From Cyathus striatus (lineage: Eukaryota; Basidiomycota; Agaricomycetes; Agaricales; Nidulariaceae): a stretch of DNA of 64,000 bases. Below the pieces are notes generated by a model that was given only the letters and a program-made list of their open reading frames with translations, made no database searches and was not told the DNA's origin. The stretch covers positions 124,001 through 188,000 of the forward strand of contig JAOVFP010000022.1 in the NCBI GenBank assembly GCA_025738555.1, in the 5' to 3' direction. The position numbers and the translations under genes are program-made. The stretch's first letter is position 1; each line of letters opens with the position of its first letter. Below are positions 1 through 12,042 of this stretch, one piece after another.

Positions 1-1289
1 CCCACTAAAATGTGCAGTTTGCTTTACCAAAGGCCGTGTCAGCACCCTATGTCTCCCTCCCCCAAGCTTTACTTTACAAATTTTCCTTCAATTCATCGGT
101 ATGCTTTATGTTTCAAGCTTTTCCTTTTTCTTCCAGTAATCTACTATCTCTAAATATTTAATTTCTGTCTTATTTCAACCATTCCTCATTAAGTAGTCTC
201 CTTATTTATATTTCCTTTAACAACCATGTATCCACTTCCTCCCAATTCAGTTGAACATTATCCCCCATTCTCGATACCTTAGAAAACCTCAAGGTCGAGC
301 GGATGTTCACCGACTCGCTTACTAATTTCTTTGTTTAGGTATGTATCAACGCAATTTCCACCTCTACACCTTGTATGCGAAAAAATGAAGATTCCATGAG
401 GAAGAGTCCCTGAGAGTAAAATTGGCACTTACGAAGTGAAGTCGCAAGCATCCTCTTGTCCGTTTCCGCCTGGTGGAATGGTAAATTTACCCTAAACAGT
501 GGATCAGATGAAGTCCGGACTCCCTGTAAACGTAGTATGCTCTCTACCTTATGTCGTCCGACCTCCCACCTTTCTCCTAACGTGATCCTACGACTATCCG
601 AAGGTTGAATGCATCCTATCGATGTCAGTGCTCAGCTTGTACTTGTCTTTCTCCTCTTTTGAATGTGCTTGGGACCTGGGTGGGGTCTCGAGTCCTGTGG
701 ATAATGCTGATCTCGGTTCTCAGCACGCAAAACAGGACGAATGACAACGTTTCAGCCTATACAGACCGCTAACAAACTGCCTCCTACGCGCAACATCCAT
801 AGCGACCCATTAAGGGTGCTGTTGGCGTGGGGGACCACGTCTAAGCAGGACCTCAACTCTTCGCTGTCTAATCCGTGCGGCTGTGAATCGATTGGCCAAG
901 TAAAATTTTTGGGGAATATGGGACAATATACATGAATAATATGCGCTGAGGAGGGCATCTGTGACAACGATGTTTCTTTTATGCGGGAACTAAGTATGGG
1001 ATTTAGTACCGCCGGAATCGGGTTTTAACTCAAACCCACGACTCTCCACAAGCTCATCCCAACTCTCCACAACACCCAAAAGACCCACTGACAATGTCTC
1101 TCACACTTATTCATGTCCCTCCCTACATGCCCCAATACAGCCCCTCACAAACGCCTAACTTCTCCCAGTTGACGCAAGCGCAGGCTTTCAACGGAGTATG
1201 CTTCTTCTGCGCCTTCACGACCGTAAATCTGTGGACCCCTCGACTACGAATGACATAAGGACGACAAATCACACTGCGACGACAGGCCA
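1..1289. other. Intergenic, no gene seen
   Basis: Mixed-composition sequence with only short open frames on both strands. None shows conserved motifs, a plausible intron/exon chain or a signal peptide. I see nothing I can name before the left terminal inverted repeat that starts at about 1290. Confidence 0.5.
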
Positions 1290-2389
1290 TACGGTGATTT
1301 TTATACATAATCCCACTGTAATTACAGTGGAATGGTAATGTATACATCACGGTAGTTACAGTGGCAGCTTATTATAATGAAAGTATGTAAGTCCGTTACT
1401 AAGTGTGCTGATACACGTGTCATTGGAAGCTGATGCACATGCATCCTTAGCAACGGACTATTAATCGCGCCAAAATTGCGCCTTCTCCCGCCCTTTGCGC
1501 TGTATTCCCAAAATAAGTATATTTCATTTGCTTGAGCGGGATTGATTAGGTTTGCTTCTTTAAACCTTCGCCTGCCTTTCTCCGTTTTCGACATAAAAAA
1601 CGTATGACAGAATATGAGACAACATAGAATACTATCTTCTGTAGCTAAGCACACCCTACTTAAATACATAGCATACAATTATGTTTCCATTAGTCCCAAT
1701 AGCATTTTATTTCAATACTTTCACGTCTAAACAAAAAGAATGTTTATTTCTTTTCACCCTGCCAAAGAACACTGTAAATCTATTGTAGCTACATATACTG
1801 ATACATTTTACAGCCCAGAGTTCATTAATAATATAAATGAGCTTTTATATCATCAGAAGTGTTAATTTATTTGAAAACTATATCTAGTAGCTGCGGACAG
1901 CATTTATTTTTACGAGGTTACATATACAATTAAGCAATCTATTCACAAGACTTTGAAGTTTCGTCAGACCAAAACTCAAAGTCGTTCGATAGGATTCATA
2001 TACGGTGTTATCGCTCATTTATGACTTAAATATCAAACAACCTGCCATAGTAACATATCCAAATGCATATGTGGAGGCAGCATGGAATTGTGACATTTGA
2101 ATAAGTAATATAATTCTACATGCTCTCCATGCAGTAGCCCCCGTTCTTTCTTCTTTATTGCCATTACTTTCTTCCTATCCACTGGCAAATGGAAATGTGA
2201 GTGGAGAATGCGACCCACGTGGAAGAGATTGCACCTACAGTTCCGTTCATCCCGGTGGAGGATCGACATAGTGGCCGTTTCGGCACTACCACCACAACTT
2301 CCGCACGCTTCCCAATTGTCACAGGTGCACGCAGGCCTAAGTTACACATCTCTTATTGAAGGGGAAGAAAGGATATGAACTGACATGAG

Positions 2390-3085
2390 TTCCCCTCTAG
2401 TTGACTTCCCACTCCCTTCCCCCTCTTGATGCGTCCCCCTTCCCGACGTGCCCCTTCTCATTGACACGTTCCCCTCCACATTGACACGTTCTCCCCTGGT
2501 CTTTGTGCCTCCCCCTCCTCGTGGAAGCGTGCTTCCACCTCGTACCGCCTGCCTCCATGCACCCCCGGACTCATCGATGTGGTGCCCTCCCCTCATTGTG
2601 CCACCCCTGTAGTTGTCGCAGTCCCGCCTCTTGCGACCCCCCCTCCTCGTTGGAACGCCCTCCTCCTTGGCCTCGTAACCCCCTCATTGACAGGTTCCCA
2701 CCTCCTCGTTGACGTGTTCTGCCCTCCTCATCGACATATCCCCCCACTATGTAGCGCCCATCTAGATGCACACCTCCCTCCATGCATCTCCTGATTCGCC
2801 GATGTCGCACCCTCCCCTCGTTGTGCACCCCCTGTCATTGTGTCAGCGCCGCTTCTCGCGTTCCCCGTCCTTGTTGTGCCTCCGCCCTACACATCGATGT
2901 AGCGCCCCCTCTCCATGTGCGCCTCCCTCCATGCACTCCCGGGCTTGTTCACGTAGCACTCTTCCCTCGCTATGCACCCCCTCTCGTTATCGCACTACCC
3001 CCTCTCATTGACGTGGCGCCGTCCTTCTCGTTGTGCACCCCCTCTAGTCGCCGCCCCCTCTCGTTGCGCCCCCCCCCCCTCCTAG
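2390..3085. repeat. Degenerate C-rich minisatellite
   Basis: About 700 bp of pyrimidine-rich sequence built from loosely repeated words such as CCCCTCCTC, CATTGACACGTTC, ATCGATGTGG and CCTCCATGCA, with an irregular spacing of roughly 25-45 bp. The strand asymmetry opens long artificial Pro/Ser/His-rich or Gly/Arg-rich frames on both strands, which I do not regard as genes. It lies wholly inside the 1292-3894 element. Confidence 0.6.
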
Positions 3086-3477
3086 TGATTTGCATGCAGA
3101 TCCATTTATCTCTACAGTAAACATCTAGATATTAATAATGTAAAGGTCATGGTGCTGTTGGCACCTAAACAAACAAATAAAAGTCGTCGATATGGAAAAA
3201 TGTTGAGATCATAGATATTTGAAGAAAAGAGGTAAATTAAACAGTAAATTGTAAAACATAACGCATACCAATGAATAGAAAGAATAAAATTAGGGAGAGA
3301 TAGTAGACACGATCTTGGTTCAGCATGATATATTTTATTGTGTTGCTGCAACATTCGAGTTGATGTACGAGTGTTGGCAATGGAACAAATACGGTCCCTT
3401 CTCATGCAAAATGGTCACTCTCTCCTGCGGCATCCGTCCGCTCCATTGGTAAGTCGACCTCATTCTCAATCTACTTA

Positions 3478-3517
3478 GGTAGTGGGCCCTGCCGCTTGCC
3501 GGCCCTATTTCTTTATA
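3478..3517 (-). repeat. 38-bp dispersed end motif, copy 1
   Basis: Read on the minus strand this is ATAAAGAAATAGGGCC followed by GGCAAGCGGC and CCCACTACC. Two further copies lie at 18022-18060 and 20765-20802 with unrelated sequence on either side. A short GCCG..CGGC stem can form inside it. It looks like the shared terminus of a repeat family. Confidence 0.5.
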
Positions 3518-4635
3518 AATTTAACCATGTAAATTTGGAAAAGAGTGCTTTTCATACTTAAAGTAAGTATCCACAAATTGGGCACTTACCAATTATGAAA
3601 TGTGTTCCAATTTTTACAACGCCCTAAATAGAATTCACTGCAAGAGCTTATGATGTTGCTCAGAACCTTCCGAAAGTTCAACTCCGAGGGCGCACGCCAC
3701 CGTTGTGTAGCTGCATGTACAGGGTGCTCGTTGCGCCGTGCAGTAGTTTGGGCAGCGGGCCCAGATCTATCGGGTACTCGTGTTGATACGGTGCATCGCT
3801 CATTTGAACTTACGTAAGGACAAGCACTATAACTACGGTCAAGTATACATTACGCATTCACTGTAATTACAGTGGATTATTATAAAGATCACCGTATCTG
3901 GTGGCGACGAAGGTTGCAGGACGTCTCAAAATCTCTCTTCTGTCAAAGGAGGAAAAGAAGACGTACGTAGGCTTGTATATAGCCTCCAAAAGAACTTCCA
4001 CATTCTCCTATATATCGCCATACAGCTCAAACACTGGAGATCTCTGATCCTGCTACGCTATAAATGACAGAGTGGGCTGCGAGTACTGTTTGCTGAACTT
4101 TAAAGAGGTGGGTATAAACGTAGGGTGTGATCGATTGATCGAGCCATTGTTGGATGGCGGATCGGTTGGGTCGTGTTGGATTGCTAGGGTGCGCGAGGAA
4201 GCAGTGGGAGAATGGAGAATGTGGTGATGGTGCTTGGGATAGGTGCTCGATGGTTCTAGTTGAACGCTGTGTTAAGGAGAAGACCTCGAGGTGACCGTTG
4301 ACCTTGAATGACTTGTAGATCGAAGGCACAATCCGAGAGCAAACAAGTCCATCTTTACGCAAGTAGGTGGTGTATTTGTTGGTCCTGGGAAATAATTTCG
4401 GTGCTTCCAGGTGCCGGCCGGCACTTATCTGGATTTGGTAAGCTGTGGGAGAGAGCCAAGGCTCATGCGAACTCCGAAACTCCGATCAACCGATGATATT
4501 GCATGACCTCGACACCGTTCTCCGTATACACTCACAAACGCACATCAAGTTCTTCTCTTTTCTCTCTTAATATTATTTCGAAGAATCCAAGGATAGTCGT
4601 CTTCATACATGAGACAGCCCCCCTGTGTCTTCAAG

Positions 4636-5748
4636 CCCAGTCAAAAGTCGGTCTAGGGAGAACTATCGATATCAAGCGAGATCCAACCGCTAGATGACAC
4701 GATACCTCGCTAGCAAAAATAGAATACATCGATTTTTTGCGAGCGTCATCTAAGCAGATCTAGACTGAACTAATGCCAAGAGCAAGTACCATTTCCAAGC
4801 ATTTGTTTACCTGGTAGGTATAGTCATATCTAGCGACAACGTAGTATTTGGTAGCATCAGTCTAGCTATATCTTGCCATGTCTTCTCGTGTCTCTTATAT
4901 TCCGAACCGTTTTTAAACAAAAAAAGTATATTGGGAATGTATCTATTGACATATAACACTATCTACACTAATGTTAGTAATGCTACCAAGGCTCGCAGTA
5001 CAGCACCGCTGAGTTTACTATAATTAATGCCGTCGGTAACAGTTCAAATATTCAGCTAAAATTATACATACGATACGGGCACAAGTATGCACCCCTCTAA
5101 GCAACAATCCCTGCTCCAGAAACGTCGAGACTAATTTCAGTTCAGCGGAATGACAGCAAAGTGAAGTGTCGGCGAGGTTAACAGGGAAGTTTGATATTAA
5201 AGTAGGTCAGAAGTAGCAGACGTATGTCGACAGAATAGCCTGCACGCAAAAGGTAGAATCAGATTGATTTTTATAGTAGTACTGTAAAACCAAGGAACAT
5301 ACATTTGAAAAGGTAGTGGGACCATAACTTCCAAGTCCAAATGCCTTCACAGGAAGTGCGGCATGTACAGGAGGAAGTAGTAGAAGGAGACAGGCAGTGA
5401 AATGAGAGACTTACGAAATTTCCAGGAATAACGTGAAGCGCGAGAAGGGAAAAGGAAGGAGGGTCCTGCATCTACCGGAAGGTGTCAGGATTATAATAGA
5501 GAAAGGAGACGAACTATTGCAAATATTTTGATGTCAGTCACACAATTATGCTCGTACTAGATATCCCTCGATGTGCCTCGATTTTGCATTGTGAAATCCT
5601 GAAGGACATGTCGTAATTTTTGTGCGAGGAGATGCCAAGACATCGTTAGTTAGCTTAGAGGTATTTTGCTAGATCTAGCTCAACAAAGATCTAGACAGTA
5701 TTTCTCGCTCGATACCGCTCGAAATCGCTAGACCTACTTTTGACTGGG
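4636..5748. mobile_element. Non-autonomous DNA transposon with 7-bp target duplication
   Basis: The element begins CCCAGTCAAAAGTCGGTCTAG and ends CTAGACCTACTTTTGACTGGG, inverted copies that stay similar for about 50-60 bp inward. Identical CTTCAAG heptamers lie immediately outside at 4629-4635 and 5749-5755, a convincing target-site duplication. The 1.1-kb interior has no transposase-like frame. Subterminal sequence is rich in CTAG/GCTAGAT words in both orientations. The superfamily is unresolved: hAT and KDZ usually make 8 bp. Confidence 0.7.
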
Positions 5749-5755
5749 CTTCAAG

Positions 5756-6250
5756 TCCGAAGTCCCTCCACAGTAATCCTCATGCTTGATAGATGCCAGT
5801 GCCTGTTCACGGACGGAATACTACTGAAAAGATAGACAAGCTTATCCGAGAGCCTAGACGGCTGTAACCGAGGTTTCCCATATCGACGTCGAATTTTCAT
5901 TGTTTCATTGAATTTCGAGTGGAGACTGTGGGCCAGAAATGAATGGACTACAATGTCACCGTGATATATTATTTGAAATCGTTTAGAGCCATCCTTTCAT
6001 TACAGTACCCTGTCCCTACGAGTCGGTAGATGTGAACCTTAAGGATATCCTTCCACGCTTTCATCAATAACCATAAAAGTCCGACATCATGGTTCCGAGT
6101 TCTTGCTATCGCCTTCGGTGCTGTTACCATTGCAGCTGGTTCACCGCTAATCACCGTCGTCTTCCAAGCCGTCAAATTTCAATGATACCGCAGCTCTGTG
6201 CAACGTTTTGTCAATATTCTTACACAAAACTCGAAGTCATTGACCTTCAG
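5756..6250. other. Intergenic and promoter-proximal, no gene seen
   Basis: No gene is recognised. The right edge carries the promoter of the secreted-protein gene that follows. Confidence 0.4.
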
Positions 6251-6255
6251 CAACG

Positions 6256-6262
6256 TATAAAA
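6256..6262 (+). promoter_or_regulatory. TATA box of the secreted-protein gene
   Basis: TATAAAA at 6256-6262 lies about 170 bp upstream of the ATG at 6433. A start about 30 bp downstream would leave a 5' leader of about 145 nt. Confidence 0.55.
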
Positions 6263-6432
6263 GGATGTCGAAAGTTACCAATATTCTTCAGCTGCGCTCT
6301 TTAAACTCACTTGCTTTCTGGTGCTGGTTACCGAAGCATTCCCACTTACGACTCCTCTATTGCTGCGATCACTTCTACAAACTCTTCAGTCTTCTTCACT
6401 TCCTTAAACCTCCATTATTACTCAAATTCATC

Positions 6433-7148
6433 ATGGTCCGTGTCAACGTTATCGCCCTCCTCGCCGTCACGTTCGGTGCTGCCTCCGCTGCCGCTGCATC
6501 TGTACGCGACCTCCAGCTTCAAGCTCGCAAATTTGAGCTATCTGAGCTGATCGAAGCTCGTGAAATTGCTTATCAAGAGTTCGAGGCTCGGTATGTTCTA
6601 TCTTCAACAAGTACCCACTGAATATCGGGCTAACTGCTGCACCCAGTGATCTCGATTTAATCGAACATGCACAAGAGTTGATATCTCGTGGCTATGACCT
6701 CGAGGAGGTTCTTCTCTTCAGGAGAATAGATGTAAGTACCTTCGAGTTCCCATTTGTTTGGTTAGTGAATACCGTGCAGAAAACATTCAAGAGCGAAATC
6801 CTCGACTGGCTGGGGCAAGCCAACGGAGCTGCCCAATTCGGTGACAAACAATGGGCTCGCATGCATTCTGGAGGGACATCCGTCGTACCTCACTGCCGCC
6901 CCTACGGAATGAAGACGATAGAAGAGGGGCCTGGCCCGAAGAAGGGTAACAAGACTACCAAAGTCAAAGTCGACAAATACTTCGTGAAGTTGGATTGTGC
7001 ACCCAACAGCAAGAAGCCGGATTCCAAGACGGCCGTTGTGACGAAATTCTTGGTGGATTCTGGAAATGCGCCTCATCCTGCGCCTTCCACCTCCACGGTT
7101 TATTCTAAGCTGAAAGCGGAAGTCCAGGCTTTGCCATTGGGAGCTTAA
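6433..7148 (+). CDS. Predicted small secreted protein (203 aa, 3 exons)
   Basis: I do not recognise the family. The start is the ATG at 6433, which opens a classic signal peptide: a short basic start (MVRVN) then a hydrophobic Ala-rich core with a likely cut after the Ala-Ala-Ala-Ala-Ser run at about residue 20. Introns are 6591-6646 (GTATGT..CTAAC..CCCAG) and 6732-6779 (48 nt, in frame, so retention would not break the protein). Exons 6433-6590, 6647-6731 and 6780-7148 join to 612 nt including TAA. The mature part has an acidic N-terminal helix-like stretch and a Lys-rich middle (KKGNKTTKVKVDKYFVKLDC) with only about two Cys, so it is not a typical Cys-rich effector. The gene keeps normal CpG and has a TATA box. 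Secretion is inferred from the leader; function is unknown. Confidence 0.75.
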
Positions 7149-7860
7149 GTACGGTCCGTAGTTGAGTGGTGTGCGATTTGCAGTGTACAATCGTGATGAC
7201 TGACCTACTTAAATATATTTGTACTTGAAGTGATCGAACGTCGGCAGATGATGTCTGTCTGACGTGACAGTGGCATGAGCGTCTTTTTCGAATCCGTAGT
7301 TGTTGGCCTTTAGAAGTGAAGGTAATAAACTTGAGTAACTATGGTAGAGGGGATCTTACCTGCCCGCATGTAGCTCACATGAAGGCACCTTGGAGTTCAA
7401 ATAGTTTATATATTTGACAGATTCTAAGAAAGAGGCGAATGCTTTAGGCTCATCAAATCCCCACCCACGAATTCACGTGGTCTATTCCGGATATAGGACC
7501 GACCGACTAGCGAATGCTTCAACTTAAGAGAGAGCGGCGGCTAAAGAGGAAAGTCATTGGATCCGTGTCACGTGCTATCAGAGAGCGCACGGACCACCTT
7601 GCCAGGACGTTGTTTCGATGCAACTTTAGCGTTGTCAACTTCAATTCTAACCAAATCCTAGTACGCGACTTTGCGCTATGGGCTTCCGCCAAAGTTCAAT
7701 GCGATCTTATTGATTATACCACTTCACCTCTACCACAGTGGTATATTGTTCCTCGGGAGACAGCCTCAAGTCAACCCAGATTCGACTCGACTCAACGTGA
7801 CGGTGCGCATGAACACCATCGTTGCGGTGATGATACTAAACATTTACGTTAAGTCAAAGG
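7149..7860. other. Intergenic between two genes
   Basis: About 700 bp with no supportable gene. Open frames at 7514-7870 lack any family motif. The right edge holds the hydrolase promoter. Confidence 0.4.
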
Positions 7861-7870
7861 TATATAAATA
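7861..7870 (+). promoter_or_regulatory. TATA box of the alpha/beta hydrolase gene
   Basis: TATATAAATA lies about 105 bp before the ATG at 7975. In-frame codons between 7891 and 7975 offer no ATG, which supports 7975 as the start. Confidence 0.55.
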
Positions 7871-7974
7871 ATTGCTGATCAACGTAACATGTGCTCCCAA
7901 CTTCCACCCAGATAAATAATCCCCACGCGTTCTCACCGCTCCCACCAACTCCCTCGTCCACAACATCCAGTGCA

Positions 7975-10343
7975 ATGTTCACCAAACCACGACCGTCCAT
8001 CCCCTGGCTTCGACTCTTGGCTGCTATCGCCGTCTTCGCACTTATCATATACATCGACCCAGACTCGTTTTTCCACCGTGCACCCGAATGCGCAGACATA
8101 GTGTCATCGCCTAACGTGAATGCTGCGGAAGATGGATTGTGGGGTGAATCTAGCTGGGATAAGGTACGTATACACCATATCGTTCTTACATACAGCTCTA
8201 AACGCCTACAGACACCTCCAAGCCACAAGCTGAACTGGGTAGACTGTTACCCAGGCCGACAATGCGCTCGTCTCATCGTTCGTCTCCTCCCACTTCCTCG
8301 CTATCCTTCTACTCACCACCAAATACCCACCAGACACCTCTGAACTACTCCGAGCCACAAGGCGACATCGCCATCATCGCTCTCATTCGCAAGCCCGCAG
8401 GCGTCCCTCTCGATTCAGAAGACTATCGCGAACCAGTTCTCTTCAACCCCGGTGGACCAGGAGGAAGTGGAGTAGACATGGTCCTGGGTCGTGGGGACAC
8501 TTTCGCAGACATTCTAGGTTCACAGTTCGATATAGTCAGTTTCGATCCTCGCGGTACGTCCTTCTCTTCGTCACTCCGAGTCGTTCCTACACTAACAGTG
8601 CTTGTCAAGGCGTGAAACGCTCAACCCCAAAAGCATCTTTCTTCTCAACGAGCGCTGAACGTGCGATATGGGGCGACCAAGGCCTACGCGTTATCAATTC
8701 CTCTGCAGCGCTCACTGAGCGCTGGGCACGAGCGAAGATCGAGGGTCAGCTCGCAAAGGAGAACGACGAGAATGACTATTTGAGACATATTAATACCGAC
8801 CAGACTGCAAGGGATATGCTGCATATTGTGCATGCGCATGGGAGGGAGAAGATCCAGTATTGGGGTTCTCGTATGTCTTTCTTTCGTTAGTATGATTACT
8901 AGTGTGTAGCTGAGGGTGCGATAGGTATGGCTCGATTCTTGGAGCGACGTTTGCTTCTATGTTCCCTGTACGCTCATCTTCCTTCTTTCGATGCACTTTA
9001 GTTTACGCTTTTGGCTATAGGACAAAATCGAACGTCTCATTATAGACGGAGTTGCAGACGCAGAGAACTACTTCGCAAGTACGTACAATTCCGAATAATC
9101 TCCTACCCTCACTCACTCGCACCATCCCAGCTCTCTGGTCAAACAACCTCCGCGACACAGACAAAACCCTCCAATCCTTCTTCGACAGCTGCTCCAAAGC
9201 CGGTCCAGACGCTTGCCCATTCTACGCTCCCACTCCCTCCGAAATCGCTAACAACCTAACAGCCATCATAAACGCAATCTACAAAACACCCATCCCTGTG
9301 CACACATCCACTTCCTACGGTCTGCTGGACTACAACAGACTCAAAAGTACCCTATTCACAGCCCTATATAAGCCATACGCTGCTTTCCCGCTTCTGGCTC
9401 AGGGACTCGCGGATCTGTTGCAGGGAAACGCAACGAGGTTGTATACAATGCTCGAGCAGCCTTTGTTTAAATGCGCTTGTACACCGTTGAATGTACTGGA
9501 TATGGATGAGGGAGGGACAGCAATTCGGTGTAATGATGGGAAGAGGGTGCCTGGGAGTCTTGAGGTGACCAGGGAGCATTATGAGTTGATGACGGGTCAG
9601 TCGCAGTGGGGTGAAAATTGGGTTACTACGAGGATTGCTTGCTCGTACGTTTTTCGATCTATTATGAAGATGGGTGGTTACTTATAGGTTTTGTAGCGGG
9701 TGGCCTGATTTTCCGAAGACGCATTTTCAAGGTAGGTGATGAGTGTCTACTGTCAATGGGTTTGTGGTAGATTTGCTTATGTGTGTTGTGTAGGACCGTT
9801 TGTTGGGAATACTAGTCATCCGATTTTGTTGATTGGGAATACGGCTGGTGAGCAACTTGCGTCTTCTTAGTAAGCGTTATCTGAATTTTGTAGATCCTGT
9901 TACACCTCTCTGGGCGTAAGCCCCCCCCCTTCACTCTCCGATTCCAGTCCACTAAGCACTCTTCCGCAGCGCTAAAAAGATGTCTCGCGGCTTTAAATCA
10001 TCTATCGTCCTAACGCAAGACTCGCCCGGTGTTAGTCCCCTCCCTCTTCCACCAACCATACTTACTAACGTACGCATAGCATTGCTCACTAGCAGCTCCA
10101 TCCGTATGCACCCAGAAATACATCCGGGAATACTTTGTAAACGGTACATTACCTAAGGAAGGGACTGTATGTACTGTCGATGAGGACATTTTTCCTTCGT
10201 CCTCTCTGGGTGGAGCATACGTAGACGATACTCAAGCTCGTCTGTCAGAGATGGGCGAGTTGGATTATAGTCTTTTGCAGGCTGTTAAGAGTGTTAGTTC
10301 GTCTTATGATGTTCCTGTTGGGCCGTTGGGTGTGCCTTGGTAA
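7975..10343 (+). pseudogene. TAP-like alpha/beta hydrolase (S33-type), frameshifted at the catalytic serine
   Basis: Twelve exons can be traced: 7975-8163, 8212-8277, 8334-8553, 8610-8870, 8925-8967, 9021-9078, 9131-9644, 9688-9731, 9794-9847, 9894-9915, 9970-10030 and 10080-10343. Together they would encode about 598 aa. The product has an N-terminal hydrophobic anchor (residues about 12-27), the WxxC..QCA segment, the oxyanion loop FNPGGPGGSG, the Asp strand GNTADPVTPLWA and the His region GHCSLAAPS, as in fungal TAP-like hydrolases of the S33 peptidase group. The nucleophile elbow should read WGFSYGSILG across the 8871-8924 intron, but one base is missing just before the Phe codon (about 8864-8866), so exon 4 runs out of frame. 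Everything downstream is clean, so this is a very recent lesion or a sequence error. Joining at an earlier GT restores frame but deletes the Phe-Ser pair. Substrate unknown; membrane-anchored, probably outward-facing. Confidence 0.8.
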
Positions 10344-10926
10344 GATTGGAGATTTGTGGTTCGACTGAATAATGAAGTCGATGTATGATTCGGAGATTCA
10401 TTTGATATGTTATTTGTATTTCAAAACGAGTATTAAATTTTCAACATTCACTCGTGAATGAGACATTCGGCTTAATCGGTTATTTTACGACTACAATGAT
10501 ACCTTTAGACACAGAAAAACCAAGGTACACAGCCAAAATCGAGTTACAGTGAATTTGCCATTGAAAACGAACACAATTTTATATTCTTATCTCGTATTCT
10601 GTTGAAGTCACAAGATCGCGAAGCTACCGTCATGAATAACTTCTATCGTTTGTCCATCTTTATTATTCAATCCGTCTAATTTTTCAACTTTGTCTCTCTT
10701 CAAACGAAGAAATTCTGTAAAGTTATACCGGCATAAATGAGGCTCATATGTTGCTGTAATGCTTTACAAGACTGTTGAAAGGAGAGTGCATGTATTGTAG
10801 ATGAGATAATAAGATTGGAACCATGGATTCAACAGTATAATTTCAAGGACCGCTAAATGCAAATAGATCAGAATTTTAATCACTTCGCGAGAAGTATCTG
10901 TATTGAACCGGAAGTTCTATGTCAAA
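10344..10926. other. Intergenic, no gene seen
   Basis: AT-rich sequence after the hydrolase stop codon. CG dinucleotides become scarce from here on. No feature is recognised before the NACHT relic. Confidence 0.4.
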
Positions 10927-11465
10927 TCAGGTCCTAATGTAATAATTTTTCCCGGGGCAATGATATGGAATATATAACGTCCAGCAAGATAACCAGCAGC
11001 ATGGGATTTGCAAATCTAATATTCTTTTGATTTTCTCACTCATTAAAAAGCCATTATATGATTCGTGGTAGAAGTAAACCTCATCAAATGGATCCTCGGG
11101 AACTTTAACAATTGAATAAAGATCTGACAGCAAAATACAAATATCCTCCGATTAAGAATGCACTCAGGAAAAGATGCTAGATGTAACATCTGTACATCTT
11201 CCATGATATAACATAACCATGAAGATAGGTAACAATTCCATGTCTTTTGCTTGAGTTGAATTAAGGATGAATTTGTACAATGCATCAATTTCTGCAAATG
11301 GATCAATTTCTGCAAATGGATCAATCATATCATTAAAAATGGGGTGAAGTTCCAGAATTCTTTCCAACTGGTGCATTGGGTTGCTTCTAGGGTCCTCAAT
11401 GTACCGAATCACAGTGGCCGGATATATGAATCGGCCAGACGATCTTCCTAATAGTGTTTTAATCT
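10927..11465 (-). pseudogene. NACHT/NWD-type NTPase fragment (decayed NLR-like gene)
   Basis: Read on the minus strand, three overlapping frames match the region that follows the NACHT ATPase core in Agaricomycete NWD proteins, in order: SSGRFIYPATVIRYIEDPRSNP, then an LERILEL...DPFAEIDALYKFIL segment, then DLYSIVKVPEDP..VYFYHESYNGFL. The frame changes at least twice and neither the P-loop nor a repeat domain is nearby, so this is a truncated relic. The 18-bp word encoding DPFAEI is tandemly duplicated at about 11289-11325. Intact relatives act in fungal non-self recognition and programmed cell death; that role is family knowledge. Confidence 0.65.
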
Positions 11466-11619
11466 GTGACTGTCACTCAAATGTTACTTAAACTGATAGT
11501 TGCTTATGTTTTACATAAAAGTTGCCTGGTATCTGAACAAGGCTGCTGCCAAACATTACTGCTTTCCACCAGTCCTTTGTACACCCTCATGTAAGCATGA
11601 CCTTGCATCCTTACCTATC

Positions 11620-11875
11620 TACTTGTCCATCCTCACCACCAATGTGTGACAACACACATTGATCACTTCCACAATTTATTCCCATGCTTTTTCAGACTAT
11701 AAAATAGTTTTATTTTCATCTTCATTGCCCACTCTTACTTATGGGCAATGAAGGTATGTTACCAGTATCTTATTATATTGTAGACTCTTACTTACAGGCA
11801 ATGAAGATCACACTTTGATCCTGTCAACCACATTTGAGTCACAGTGAGGCTGATGAAACATGCCAGCCTTTCACC
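11620..11875 (+). repeat. Dispersed repeat, copy 1 (partner at 52715-52965)
   Basis: A stretch containing CTCACCACCA, a CACACATT-like word, an AT-rich TATA-like run, TTCATC..TTGCCCA, GCAATGAAGGTAT, then ACTTTGATCCTGTC and CAGTGAGGCTG matches 52715-52965 in the same order. The copies are diverged, mostly at C/T and G/A. Layout (TATA-like element, then a conserved tail) would suit an LTR or short retroelement, but I could not find ends. Confidence 0.5.
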
Positions 11876-12042
11876 TCACTCCCTTGTATCCTTGTATACA
11901 GCCCATTATTTCCACACAAGTTGCATCCATACAACATTTCACCACATAATTATATAGTATAGCATGTATACTTTAACTTTGCACAAATTTTTACATGTCT
12001 CCAATCCTAATTGTTGTGATATGTTCAAATTTGTTTGCTTTC

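Larger units (their letters stand above)
1292..3894. mobile_element. Non-autonomous DNA transposon, TA-flanked, long degenerate TIR
   Basis: The sequence at 1290-1375 is the inverted copy of that at about 3815-3896. Both begin ATACGGTGAT, run through an AT-rich spacer, contain the palindrome CACTGTAATTACAGTG and then AATGTATAC, and stay alignable for about 80 bp with scattered differences. If the ends are CGGTGAT and ATCACCG, both flanks are TA, the duplication made by Tc1/mariner-superfamily transposases. The 2.6-kb interior has no transposase-like frame; it holds a C-rich minisatellite and AT-rich filler. The exact ends, and so the TA assignment, are inferred. Confidence 0.6.

Noticed and set aside
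2342..3120. Several overlapping ORFs in the C-rich region
   Set aside because: They are open on both strands only because of base skew; products are Pro/Ser/His or Gly/Arg repeats without domains.
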